5,636 nt of DNA, from the NCBI GenBank assembly GCA_023228745.1, contig JALOAP010000230.1, positions 1-5,636 on the forward strand, read 5' to 3'. The notes below the pieces were generated by a model. That model was not told the origin of the DNA, did no database searches, and saw only the letters and a list, made by a program, of their open reading frames with translations. This DNA comes from Dehalococcoidia bacterium (lineage in GTDB: Bacteria; Chloroflexota; Dehalococcoidia; Tepidiformales; Tepidiformaceae). A program made the position numbers and the translations under genes. Of this stretch, positions 1 through 5,636 are shown piece after piece (position 1 is the first letter of the stretch; each line of letters starts with the position of its first letter).

Positions 1-1779
1 CGGGCTGCCGAGCGCCGCGGGCGCCTGCTTTTCGGGCACCGGGGGTGCAACGGGCTCGGCGGCCGCTTCCTCTTCCTGGATGAGCTGTGCGAGCTTTCGT
101 GCGATCGCCTGGGTGCTGATTCCGCCGTAGCCGAGCGCAGCGAGGAACTCCTCCATGTTGGTGTAGTTGAACAACTGGAGGATTTGGTCCTGCCGCTCGT
201 TGAGATCCAGCCCAAGGCGGCGCATCTCCTTATCGAGCAGGCCGCGCCCGTGGACGATGTTGTCGGCACGTTCCTGCTTCCGGAACCACTGCCGGATCTT
301 CTCCTTGGAATGGCTGGTGCGGACGTAGCCGAGGTTGGGATTCACCCAGTCGCGCGAGGGGCCCTTGCTGGTACGGCTGCGCATGATCTCGACGCGGTCG
401 CCGGTGCGCAGCGTGGCGTTCAGGGCAACCATGCGGCCATTGACCTTGGCGCCGACGGTCTGGTGTCCCAGGTCGGTGTGAATGCGATAGGCAAAATCGA
501 GCGGTGTCGCGCCCGCCGGGAGGTCGAGCACCTCGCCCTTCGGGGTGTAGACGAACACCTGGTCGTGGAAGATGTCGGTCTTAACGCTCTCGACGAACTC
601 TTCGGCGCCAGCGAGGTCGCGCTGCCAGTCGAGGAGCTGACGCAACCAGGCGATGCGCTCTTCGTCCCGGCCCTGTTTGCTGCCTTCCTTGTAGCGCCAG
701 TGTGCGGCCACGCCGTATTCCGCGACGCGATGCATCTCGTGCGTCCGGATCTGAATCTCGAGCGGGCGGCCGGCGATCGCCACCACGGTCGTATGTAGCG
801 ACTGGTACATGCTGTCCTTGGGGTTCGCGATGTAGTCGTCGAACTGGCCGGGGATCGGACGCCAGAGCGAATGGACCACGCCCAGCGCGTGGTAGCACTC
901 AGCGACGTTGTCGACGAAGACGCGGACCGCAAGCAGGTCGTAGATCTGGTCGAACGACTTCGAAAGGTCGCGGTAGCGCTGCATCTTCTGGTGGATGCTG
1001 TAGATGTGCTTGGCGCGGCCAGTCACTTCGGCCTTAATGCCGCTGGCCTCGAGGGCCGTCGCGAGGGCGGCCGTGGCTTCGTGAATGTACCGTTCGCGCG
1101 CCTCGCGCTTCGAGGCAAGCAGGTCCGCGATCTGGCGGTAGGCTTCGGGGTCGAGGTACCGGAAGGCGAGGTCTTCCAGCTCCCACTTGATCTGCCATAC
1201 ACCGAGGCGGTTCGCGAGGGGGGCGAAGATCTCCATCGTTTCGCGGGCGATGCGGCGCTGCTTCTCAGGCTGGAACGCCCAGAGTGTGCGCATGTTGTGG
1301 AGCCGGTCGCAGAGCTTGATGAGAACGACGCGAATATCCTCGGCCATGGCGAGGAACATCTTCCGGAGGTTCTGCGCCTGCACCCCGGCCCGTGCCGCCT
1401 GGTCGGTCGGCTCAAAGCGCATGGGGAGCTTGTCGAGTTTCGAGAGGCCGTCCACGAGGCGGGCCACATCGGCCCCAAACTTCTCCGCGAGCACCTCATT
1501 GGGGATGCCGCAGTCCTCCTGGACGTCGTGCAGGAGCGCCGCAGCGAGTGCATTCTGGTCGAGTTCGAGCCCCGCGACGAAGTAGGTGACAGCTACCGGA
1601 TGGGTGATGTAGGGGTCGCCCGTGCGGCGGAACTGCCCCTCGTGCGCCGCTCTCGCAAACTCATAGGCGCTGCGGGCCAACTCGAGGCGCTCCGGGGGGA
1701 GGTACTGCGCAGCGCGCGCAACCACGGTCTCGAAGTCGACCCCACTGCCGGGAGTCGCATCCTGTACACGTGCCTGCAA
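1..1779 (-). CDS. rel: Bifunctional (p)ppGpp synthetase/hydrolase, Rel/SpoT family (C-terminus off the left edge)
   Basis: Transfers pyrophosphate from ATP to GTP/GDP to make (p)ppGpp and hydrolyses the product, setting the stringent response; cytosolic and ribosome-associated in the family. The frame is open for all 593 visible codons. HD hydrolase domain, about residues 30-200: metal/catalytic positions are present, H46 (AAHEGQF), H84-D85 with E88-D89 (HDVQED) and D158 (CDRLHNMRT). Synthetase domain, about 250-370: GRAKHIYSIHQKM, D281 in YDLLAVRV, the loop QFDDYIANPK (312-321), YQSLHTTV and E341 in LEIQIRT. TGS domain, about 407-468 (VFVYTPKGEVLDLPAG). A helical region follows to about 570, then an Ala/Pro/Glu-rich linker; the usual zinc-finger-like and ACT domains would lie beyond the window. 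Start: TTG at 1779 is the first start codon after the in-frame stop (1813-1815 region) and has GAGGG four bases upstream; a later GTG is the alternative. Transcribed divergently from hisS. The QFDD loop is unusual for a bifunctional enzyme. Assignment to the family is secure. Confidence 0.97.
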   Translation of the reverse strand, partial: MQARVQDATPGSGVDFETVVARAAQYLPPERLELARSAYEFARAAHEGQFRRTGDPYITHPVAVTYFVAGLELDQNALAAALLHDVQEDCGIPNEVLAEKFGADVARLVDGLSKLDKLPMRFEPTDQAARAGVQAQNLRKMFLAMAEDIRVVLIKLCDRLHNMRTLWAFQPEKQRRIARETMEIFAPLANRLGVWQIKWELEDLAFRYLDPEAYRQIADLLASKREARERYIHEATAALATALEASGIKAEVTGRAKHIYSIHQKMQRYRDLSKSFDQIYDLLAVRVFVDNVAECYHALGVVHSLWRPIPGQFDDYIANPKDSMYQSLHTTVVAIAGRPLEIQIRTHEMHRVAEYGVAAHWRYKEGSKQGRDEERIAWLRQLLDWQRDLAGAEEFVESVKTDIFHDQVFVYTPKGEVLDLPAGATPLDFAYRIHTDLGHQTVGAKVNGRMVALNATLRTGDRVEIMRSRTSKGPSRDWVNPNLGYVRTSHSKEKIRQWFRKQERADNIVHGRGLLDKEMRRLGLDLNERQDQILQLFNYTNMEEFLAALGYGGISTQAIARKLAQLIQEEEAAAEPVAPPVPEKQAPAALGSP

Positions 1780-1782
1780 TGA

Positions 1783-1790
1783 ACCCTCTT
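1783..1790 (-). promoter_or_regulatory. Ribosome binding site of rel (AAGAGGGT region)
   Basis: Read on the minus strand, AGAGGG lies 4 bases before the TTG at 1779. This is the only purine-rich anti-Shine-Dalgarno match near the 5' end of the frame, and it decides for the TTG start over downstream GTG codons, since no ATG is available between the in-frame stop and the conserved HD domain. Confidence 0.6.
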
Positions 1791-1801
1791 TGCCCGGGAT
1801 T

Positions 1802-1813
1802 GGATGGTCATCC
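1802..1813. repeat. Small inverted repeat between rel and hisS (GGATG-GT-CATCC)
   Basis: Two perfect 5-bp arms separated by 2 bp lie directly beside the -10-like TATTCT/TAGAAT sequence in the divergent intergenic region. It sits near the expected transcription start of rel and just upstream of any hisS -10, a position where a bound repressor could affect both genes. Such a short palindrome can easily arise by chance, and no known operator consensus is recognised. Confidence 0.3.
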
Positions 1814-1814
1814 T

Positions 1815-1820
1815 ATTCTA
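1815..1820 (-). promoter_or_regulatory. Possible -10 element of the rel promoter (TAGAAT)
   Basis: On the minus strand TAGAAT differs from TATAAT at one position. Transcription would start near 1807-1808, giving a leader of about 28 nt containing the GAGGG ribosome site. No good -35 is visible at 16-18 bp; TTCGCG is the closest. The complementary strand of the same bases reads TATTCT (1814-1819), a weaker -10-like match facing hisS, so the two promoters may share these base pairs. Inference from sequence only. Confidence 0.35.
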
Positions 1821-1855
1821 CCACTCGTATCTACCCCGCGAACATGGTCGTGTTT

Positions 1856-3136
1856 ATGCCCCGTTTCCAGGCTCCCCGTGGCACCCAAGACGTTCTGCCG
1901 GAGATGCAGCCCTATTGGGCTGCCGTCAAAGAGGCTGCAGCCGATATCGCGCGTCTCTTCGGCTACCGCCGTATCGACACACCCGCGTTTGAAGAAGCGG
2001 CACTCTTCGAGAAGGGGAGCGGCGATACGAGCGACGTGGTCGAGAAGGAGATGTATGTCTTCGAAGACCGGGGCGGCGACGTGCTTGCGCTGACGCCCGA
2101 AGGGACGCCGGCGATCTGCCGCGCCTACCTCGAGCACGGCATGGGAAGCTGGCCACAGCCGGTCCGGCTCTACACGACACACGCCATGTTCCGCTACGAC
2201 CGGCCCCAGAAGGGGCGCTACCGGCAGCACACGCAGGTGGACTGCGAAGTCATCGGGTCGGGGAGCGCACTCGTCGACGCGGAGGTCATCGAGGTGCTGT
2301 GGCGGCTCTACGAGCGGCTTGGGCTGCGGGACCTCGAAGTGCGGCTGGGGTCGATCGACGACCCGGGGCCACGAAAGGCGTACATCCAGCAGCTCAAGGA
2401 GTACTACAGGCCGCATCTCGACAAGCTTTCGGAGGACAGCAAACGGCGGTTCGATCGAAACCCGCTGCGGCTGCTCGACAGCAAGGATGAGCGTGACCTC
2501 CCGTTCAAAGAGCGAGCACCGAAGCTCATCGATCAGCTGAGCCCGGAAGCTGCCACGCACCAGGAAGTCGTGCAGCAGGCACTCGAGGCGGCGGGGATCC
2601 CGTATGTGATGGACCCGCTGCTCGTGCGGGGATTGGACTACTACAACCGGACGGTGTTTGAGATCGTGCCCAGGCATGACGAGCGCGCGCAGAGCACCAT
2701 CGGCGGCGGCGGGCGCTACGACGGCCTGATTGAAATCCTGGGTGGGCCGAACACACCTGCGGTTGGCTTCGGGAGCGGCATCGAACGCATCATCCTCGAG
2801 ATGCAACGCTGTGAAGTAGCCGTCGACCCGCTCCCGGTACCGGAGGTGTACGTGGTTCACCGGGCAGAAGGTTCGCACCGGGCGGCCGTCACGCTCGCAG
2901 GCGCACTCCGCGCGCGGGGCATCGGTGTGGTGGTCGGCGAAGGCGAGCGTTCCATGAAGGCGCAGCTTCGCGCGGCGAACAACCATGGAGCATTGGTGGC
3001 GCTCATCCTGGGTGAGGACGAGTTCGCGAAAGGGACCGTCGTGGTGAAGGACCTGGCCGGTCATGCTGAACAGACCGAGGTGCCACAGTCGGAGGCCGCA
3101 AAGCGCGTCCAGGACGTGCTCGCCCTTCGTGCCTAA
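1856..3136 (+). CDS. hisS: Histidine--tRNA ligase (HisRS, class II)
   Basis: Activates histidine with ATP and charges tRNA-His; a cytosolic homodimer in the family. From this start the protein is 426 aa, close to the usual ~420. In order: the N-terminal APRGTQDVLP signature (6-15); LTPEGT (79-84); class II motif 2 around FRYDRPQKGRYRQ (112-124), with R113 matching the catalytic motif 2 Arg; histidine-specific LVRGLDYYNRTVFE (256-269) with R258; GGGGRYDGL (283-291); motif 3 GFGSGIERI (304-312); and an anticodon-binding domain from about 328, including LGEDEF. Start: in-frame ATGs exist at 1790, 1844 and 1856. 1856 fits family length best, 1844 adds only MVVF, and 1790 adds 22 residues lying across the rel promoter region and is unlikely. 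None has a clear Shine-Dalgarno, so a short or leaderless transcript is possible. The segment RQHTQ (123-127) differs from the more common RQFHQ. It is divergent from rel and lies 83 bp before prfA. Confidence 0.97.
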   Translation: MPRFQAPRGTQDVLPEMQPYWAAVKEAAADIARLFGYRRIDTPAFEEAALFEKGSGDTSDVVEKEMYVFEDRGGDVLALTPEGTPAICRAYLEHGMGSWPQPVRLYTTHAMFRYDRPQKGRYRQHTQVDCEVIGSGSALVDAEVIEVLWRLYERLGLRDLEVRLGSIDDPGPRKAYIQQLKEYYRPHLDKLSEDSKRRFDRNPLRLLDSKDERDLPFKERAPKLIDQLSPEAATHQEVVQQALEAAGIPYVMDPLLVRGLDYYNRTVFEIVPRHDERAQSTIGGGGRYDGLIEILGGPNTPAVGFGSGIERIILEMQRCEVAVDPLPVPEVYVVHRAEGSHRAAVTLAGALRARGIGVVVGEGERSMKAQLRAANNHGALVALILGEDEFAKGTVVVKDLAGHAEQTEVPQSEAAKRVQDVLALRA

Positions 3137-3147
3137 AGACAGCGCGG

Positions 3148-3156
3148 TGCTATACT
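3148..3156 (+). promoter_or_regulatory. Probable extended -10 promoter upstream of prfA (TGC-TATACT)
   Basis: TATACT differs from TATAAT at one position and is preceded by TGC, the extended -10 pattern that can compensate for a poor -35. It lies just past the hisS stop, in the only AT-richer stretch of this GC-rich neighbourhood. The nearest -35-like bases (TTCGTG, 3126-3131) are 19 bp upstream and poor. Initiation would fall near 3163, so prfA-prmC-HAD could be transcribed independently of hisS. Confidence 0.5.
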
Positions 3157-3168
3157 CGAAACAACCCC

Positions 3169-3172
3169 GGAG
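3169..3172 (+). promoter_or_regulatory. Shine-Dalgarno-like GGAG in the prfA leader
   Basis: GGAG is placed 8 bases before the ATG at 3181, good spacing for initiation. That ATG is in frame with prfA and would add 13 residues to RF1. The conventional prfA start at 3220 has no comparable site, so ribosomes may load here. Confidence 0.4.
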
Positions 3173-3180
3173 CTGATTTC

Positions 3181-3210
3181 ATGGTCCGCCTCGAGCGGAC
3201 CGTTTTCTTG
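3181..3210 (+). terminator. Terminator-like hairpin with T-rich tail between hisS and prfA
   Basis: GGTCCGC (3183-3189) and GCGGACC (3195-3201) form a perfect 7-bp stem with the 5-nt loop CTCGA. A T-G and an A-T pair (3182/3202, 3181/3203) may extend it, and the stem is followed by GTTTTCTTG. This has the form of a Rho-independent terminator and could end the hisS transcript. However, it lies downstream of the TATACT element and of the GGAG-ATG at 3169-3183, so it could also act as an attenuator on the prfA transcript. The T tract is interrupted, so its efficiency is uncertain. Confidence 0.5.
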
Positions 3211-3219
3211 AATTTGAGT

Positions 3220-4299
3220 ATGGACGACGCAATCCTCGCACAACTCCAGCGCGTCCGGCAGCGCTTCCAGGAGCTCACGAACGAGATGGGCAAGCCGGAA
3301 GTTGCGGCGGACTTCGAACGGCTGAATTCCCTGGCGCGCGAGCGTGCCGAAGTCTCGGATATTGTCGAGCTCTACGACGAGTACGAGGCAGCGCGCGAGG
3401 CCGCGAACCAGGCCAGGGCGCTGCTGGCCGAGGCCGACCCGGAAATGCGCGAACTGGCCGAGCAGGAGCTCGAGGAAGCCGAGGAGAAGATGGCTGCGCT
3501 TGACCAGCGCATCCTTCGCGCACTGCTCCCCAAGGACCCGCGCGACAGCCGAAACGTGATCATGGAGATCCGGGCGGGCGCGGGCGGCGAAGAAGCCGCA
3601 CTCTTCGCGGCCGAGCTCTACCGCATGTACGTGCACTACGCGGAAGCGCGGCGCTGGCACACCGAGATTATCAGTGCGTCCGAGTCGGAGAAGGGTGGAT
3701 TCAAGGAGGTTGTGTTCGAGATCCGTGGCGAGGGCGCGTACTCACGGCTGAAGTACGAGAGCGGCGTGCACCGTGTCCAGCGTGTTCCCGAGACCGAAGC
3801 GCAGGGGCGCATCCACACGTCGACGGCGACGGTGGCGGTGCTGCCCGAGGCGGAGGACGTCGACATCGACGTGGACGAAAAGGACCTGCGAATCGACATC
3901 TTCCACGCTTCCGGCGCGGGCGGGCAGAACGTCAACAAAGTGGCGACCGCAGTCCGGCTCACGCACGCGCCAACGGGCATCGTCGTGGTCTGCCAGGACG
4001 AACGTTCGCAGTTGAAGAACCGGATCAAGGCGATGACCGTGCTTCGTACCCGGCTGCTGGACCTGGAGCACCAGAAGCAGGAAGCGGAAATGAGCCAGGC
4101 ACGCCGCTTGCAGGTCGGGACTGGCGACCGCAGTGAGAAGATCCGGACGTACAACTTCCCGCAGGACCGCATCACCGACCACCGTATCGGCCTGACGGTG
4201 CACAACATCCCCAGCCGGCTCGATGGCAACCTCGACGATCTGATTGATGCGGTAGCGACGGCGGACGAAGCGGAACGCTTGCAGGCCAGCGTGGCATGA
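3220..4299 (+). CDS. prfA: Peptide chain release factor 1 (RF1)
   Basis: Recognises UAA and UAG in the ribosomal A site and triggers peptidyl-tRNA hydrolysis. At 359 aa it matches the usual ~360. The N-terminal region, about residues 1-100, is charged and helical with coiled-coil character. MEIRAGAGGEEAALFA (115-130) opens the central domain. The stop-codon-reading tripeptide of RF1 (PxT) is PET at 190-192 in HRVQRVPETEAQGRIHTS; RF2 would read SPF here. The catalytic GGQ is at 234-236 in SGAGGQNVNKV, and CQDERSQLKNR follows at 258-268. Start: ATG 3220 aligns the N-terminus with the family and gives normal length. An in-frame ATG at 3181 has a better ribosome site (GGAG) but adds 13 residues encoded by a terminator-like hairpin, so it is the alternative. 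The stop overlaps the prmC start (ATGA), as expected for coupled expression with the enzyme that methylates this GGQ. Confidence 0.97.
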   Translation: MDDAILAQLQRVRQRFQELTNEMGKPEVAADFERLNSLARERAEVSDIVELYDEYEAAREAANQARALLAEADPEMRELAEQELEEAEEKMAALDQRILRALLPKDPRDSRNVIMEIRAGAGGEEAALFAAELYRMYVHYAEARRWHTEIISASESEKGGFKEVVFEIRGEGAYSRLKYESGVHRVQRVPETEAQGRIHTSTATVAVLPEAEDVDIDVDEKDLRIDIFHASGAGGQNVNKVATAVRLTHAPTGIVVVCQDERSQLKNRIKAMTVLRTRLLDLEHQKQEAEMSQARRLQVGTGDRSEKIRTYNFPQDRITDHRIGLTVHNIPSRLDGNLDDLIDAVATADEAERLQASVA

Positions 4300-5114
4300 G
4301 GGCACGGGCGGCCGCACGAGCAGCCGCCGCGGAACTCGCACGCGAGGGCATCCCCGACCCGGAGTTTGAAGCCGAATACCTGGTGCGACAGGCCGCAGGG
4401 CTGACACGCGCGCAGTACTTCGCGGACGTCGAACTCCCCGCCTCGGCGCAGGCGAGGCTGCGCGAGCTGCTGGATCGGCGGCTGCAACGCGAACCAGCGG
4501 CCTACATTGCCGGGACCCGCGAGTTCTACGGGCTCGACTTTGACGTGGGACCAGGCGTGCTCGTTCCTCGACCGGAGACTGAGCTGCTGGTCGACGCCGT
4601 GCTCCGGGAATGTGGGCCGGGTGGAGCAACGATCATCGATGCCGGCACGGGGAGCGGCTGCATCGCGGTGACGGTCGCGCTGCGCGCGCCGGGGGCCTAC
4701 GTGGTGGGGGTAGATGTAAGCGGAGACGCGCTCCGCGTGGCGCGACGAAACGCACGCCGCCATGGCGCGGCGGTCGCATTCGTTCGCGGCGACCTGGCCA
4801 CCGCGATTCGAGCAGCGGACATTGTGGCGGCAAATTTGCCCTACATCCCCTCGGAGGAAGTCGTGGAGCTCGAGCCGGAGGTTCGCTATTGGGAACCGGC
4901 GGTGGCGCTGGACGGTGGCCCGGACGGAACGGTGCTCATCCGTCGCCTGATCGACGATTGTTCCACGCGCCTACGGCCCCGGCTCCTCGCGCTTGAAGTG
5001 GGCTTCGGGCAGGCTGGAGACGTCGCAGCTTACGCGGCGGCCAATGGTGCGCGCGTGGAAGTAGCGAAGGACCTGGCCGGCATCGACCGGCACGTGCTCT
5101 GCAGATGGACGTAA
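4296..5114 (+). CDS. prmC: Release factor glutamine N5-methyltransferase (PrmC/HemK)
   Basis: Transfers a methyl group from S-adenosylmethionine to the side-chain amide of the Gln in the GGQ motif of RF1 and RF2, raising termination efficiency. The protein is 272 aa, normal for the family. A helical N-terminal RF-binding domain spans about 1-75 (REPAAYIAGTREFYGLDF near its end). The linker carries VPRPETE (90-96). The Rossmann methyltransferase fold has the SAM-binding motif DAGTGSGCIAV (115-125) and the acidic residue D140 in VVGVDVS. The substrate-binding motif, usually NPPY, is NLPY at 180-183. Near the C-terminus KDLAGIDRHV (258-267) matches the family ending. The start ATG overlaps the prfA stop by 4 bp, and the 3' end overlaps the next gene by 10 bp. 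No strong ribosome site is visible, consistent with translational coupling. Confidence 0.96.
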   Translation: MRARAAARAAAAELAREGIPDPEFEAEYLVRQAAGLTRAQYFADVELPASAQARLRELLDRRLQREPAAYIAGTREFYGLDFDVGPGVLVPRPETELLVDAVLRECGPGGATIIDAGTGSGCIAVTVALRAPGAYVVGVDVSGDALRVARRNARRHGAAVAFVRGDLATAIRAADIVAANLPYIPSEEVVELEPEVRYWEPAVALDGGPDGTVLIRRLIDDCSTRLRPRLLALEVGFGQAGDVAAYAAANGARVEVAKDLAGIDRHVLCRWT

Positions 5115-5636
5115 AACTCATCGCCCTGGATATCGACGGCACGATCATCCTGCCGCACACACCATCGGAGCGCGCCTACCCATCGTCCCGGCTTCGGCAA
5201 GTCGTTGGGCGACTTTGCGAGCTCGGTGTGGTGGTAGTGCTCGCCTCCGGGCGGATGTTTCCCGGGACTGCGGAAATCGCCCGGCATCTCGGGCTGGATA
5301 CGCCGGTCATCTGCCAGCAGGGGTGCTCCGTCCATGCGGTAGACGGCACCATGCTGCACGAGTTCCCGATCGAGCGCCGCACGGCACTGGAGGTCGTGGA
5401 TTACGGACGGGAGCTCGACCATCCGTGCGAATGGTTCAATCCGCTGCGGTACATCGTTTCGCGCAGAAACGCGGACTCGGAGGAGTACGCGCGGCTCTCG
5501 GGGATCCGGGCGGAGTACCGGCCAGACCCAGAGAACTCGGGCGTGGAGCCAACAGGCGTCGGCATCATCAGCAGCCACGATGAGGCAAACGGGATCCATC
5601 GCCATCTCACCGGACTCCACGGCGAAGTGCTGCACC
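5105..5636 (+). CDS. HAD-superfamily hydrolase, Cof type (IIB); C-terminus off the right edge
   Basis: Likely a Mg-dependent phosphatase acting on a small phosphorylated metabolite; the substrate cannot be told from sequence. 177 codons are visible and open to the edge. HAD motif I is DIDGTI with the nucleophile D9 and acid D11; motif II is LASGR with S48. The segment PVICQQGCSVHAVDG (67-81) corresponds to the strand where Cof proteins often read NGA. The following region, from about 85, would be the C2-type cap inserted between motifs II and III. Motif III (Lys) and motif IV (GDxxND) would lie beyond the window. The ATG at 5105 overlaps the last 10 bp of prmC in another frame. No Shine-Dalgarno is evident, so coupling to prmC translation is likely. 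Family assignment is firm; its role in this operon is not known. Confidence 0.88.
   Translation, partial: MDVKLIALDIDGTIILPHTPSERAYPSSRLRQVVGRLCELGVVVVLASGRMFPGTAEIARHLGLDTPVICQQGCSVHAVDGTMLHEFPIERRTALEVVDYGRELDHPCEWFNPLRYIVSRRNADSEEYARLSGIRAEYRPDPENSGVEPTGVGIISSHDEANGIHRHLTGLHGEVLH

Noticed and set aside
871..1782. 303-codon open frame on the plus strand across rel (also 184-798)
   Set aside because: These are antisense shadows of rel. The minus-strand frame encodes contiguous HD, synthetase and TGS domains over the same bases.
1780..1855. T-box or other riboswitch ahead of hisS
   Set aside because: The space between rel and hisS is only about 76 bp, part of it promoter, and contains no T-box sequence or specifier stem; it is too short for one.
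1790..1855. 22-residue N-terminal extension of HisRS from the ATG at 1790
   Set aside because: It has no ribosome site, overlaps the likely divergent promoters, and is not expected in HisRS, whose N-terminus aligns at MPRFQAPRGTQD.
1808..3064. 418-codon open frame on the minus strand across hisS
   Set aside because: It is the antisense shadow of hisS, created by strong G/C bias at third codon positions; the product is rich in Arg/His/Pro/Val with no recognisable domain, while the plus-strand frame has every HisRS motif.
3636..4763. 375-codon minus-strand open frame across prfA and prmC
   Set aside because: It spans the overlap of two well-supported plus-strand genes; its translation is Arg/Ser/Cys-rich and resembles no family.
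3046..5080. 15-base exact repeat GAAGGACCTGGCCGG at 3046-3060 and 5066-5080
   Set aside because: Both copies encode KDLAG, at conserved C-terminal positions of HisRS and PrmC respectively. Shared codon preference for the same short motif explains it without a mobile or regulatory repeat.
5030..5635. 201-codon minus-strand open frame across the phosphatase start
   Set aside because: It is a shadow of the plus-strand HAD frame, which shows DIDGT and LASGR motifs and a natural overlap with prmC.

Overview
This window is ordinary chromosomal housekeeping DNA from a GC-rich bacterium. Third codon positions are strongly G/C-biased, which also creates many long open frames antisense to the real genes. 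The protein sequences (for example the QFDD-type synthetase loop of Rel, RF1 with GAGGQNVNKV, and a PrmC reading NLPY) suggest Chloroflexota or a neighbouring phylum. That placement rests on recollection of family sequences, not on a search, and is of low confidence. I see no mobile element, CRISPR array, tRNA or rRNA gene, or any sign of horizontal transfer.

Layout: positions 1-1779 on the minus strand hold the first 593 codons of a bifunctional (p)ppGpp synthetase/hydrolase (Rel/SpoT family). It starts at a TTG, and its C-terminal regulatory part runs off the left edge. A 64-76 bp divergent intergenic region (depending on the hisS start) separates it from a plus-strand series: histidyl-tRNA synthetase (hisS, ending at 3136), an 83 bp gap, peptide chain release factor 1 (prfA, 3220-4299), the release-factor glutamine methyltransferase (prmC, 4296-5114) and the start of a Cof-type HAD phosphatase (5105 to beyond the right edge). 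prfA/prmC overlap by 4 bp and prmC/HAD by 10 bp, so these three look like one translationally coupled operon.

Functional theme: the series covers translation and its stress control. HisRS charges tRNA-His, RF1 terminates at UAA/UAG, and PrmC methylates the Gln of the RF1 GGQ motif. The divergent Rel makes and degrades the alarmone that responds to uncharged tRNA. The role of the HAD phosphatase is not evident from context.

Points for a second look: (1) Rel has an intact hydrolase site but a QFDD loop in the synthetase domain, closer to the EFDD of monofunctional RelA than to the RFKD of bifunctional enzymes. (2) A perfect 7-bp GC-rich hairpin followed by a T-rich tract lies between a good extended -10 and the conventional prfA start, and it begins at an in-frame ATG that has its own Shine-Dalgarno. 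(3) The rel/hisS intergenic region has back-to-back -10-like elements abutting a small inverted repeat. I found no convincing new biological system.
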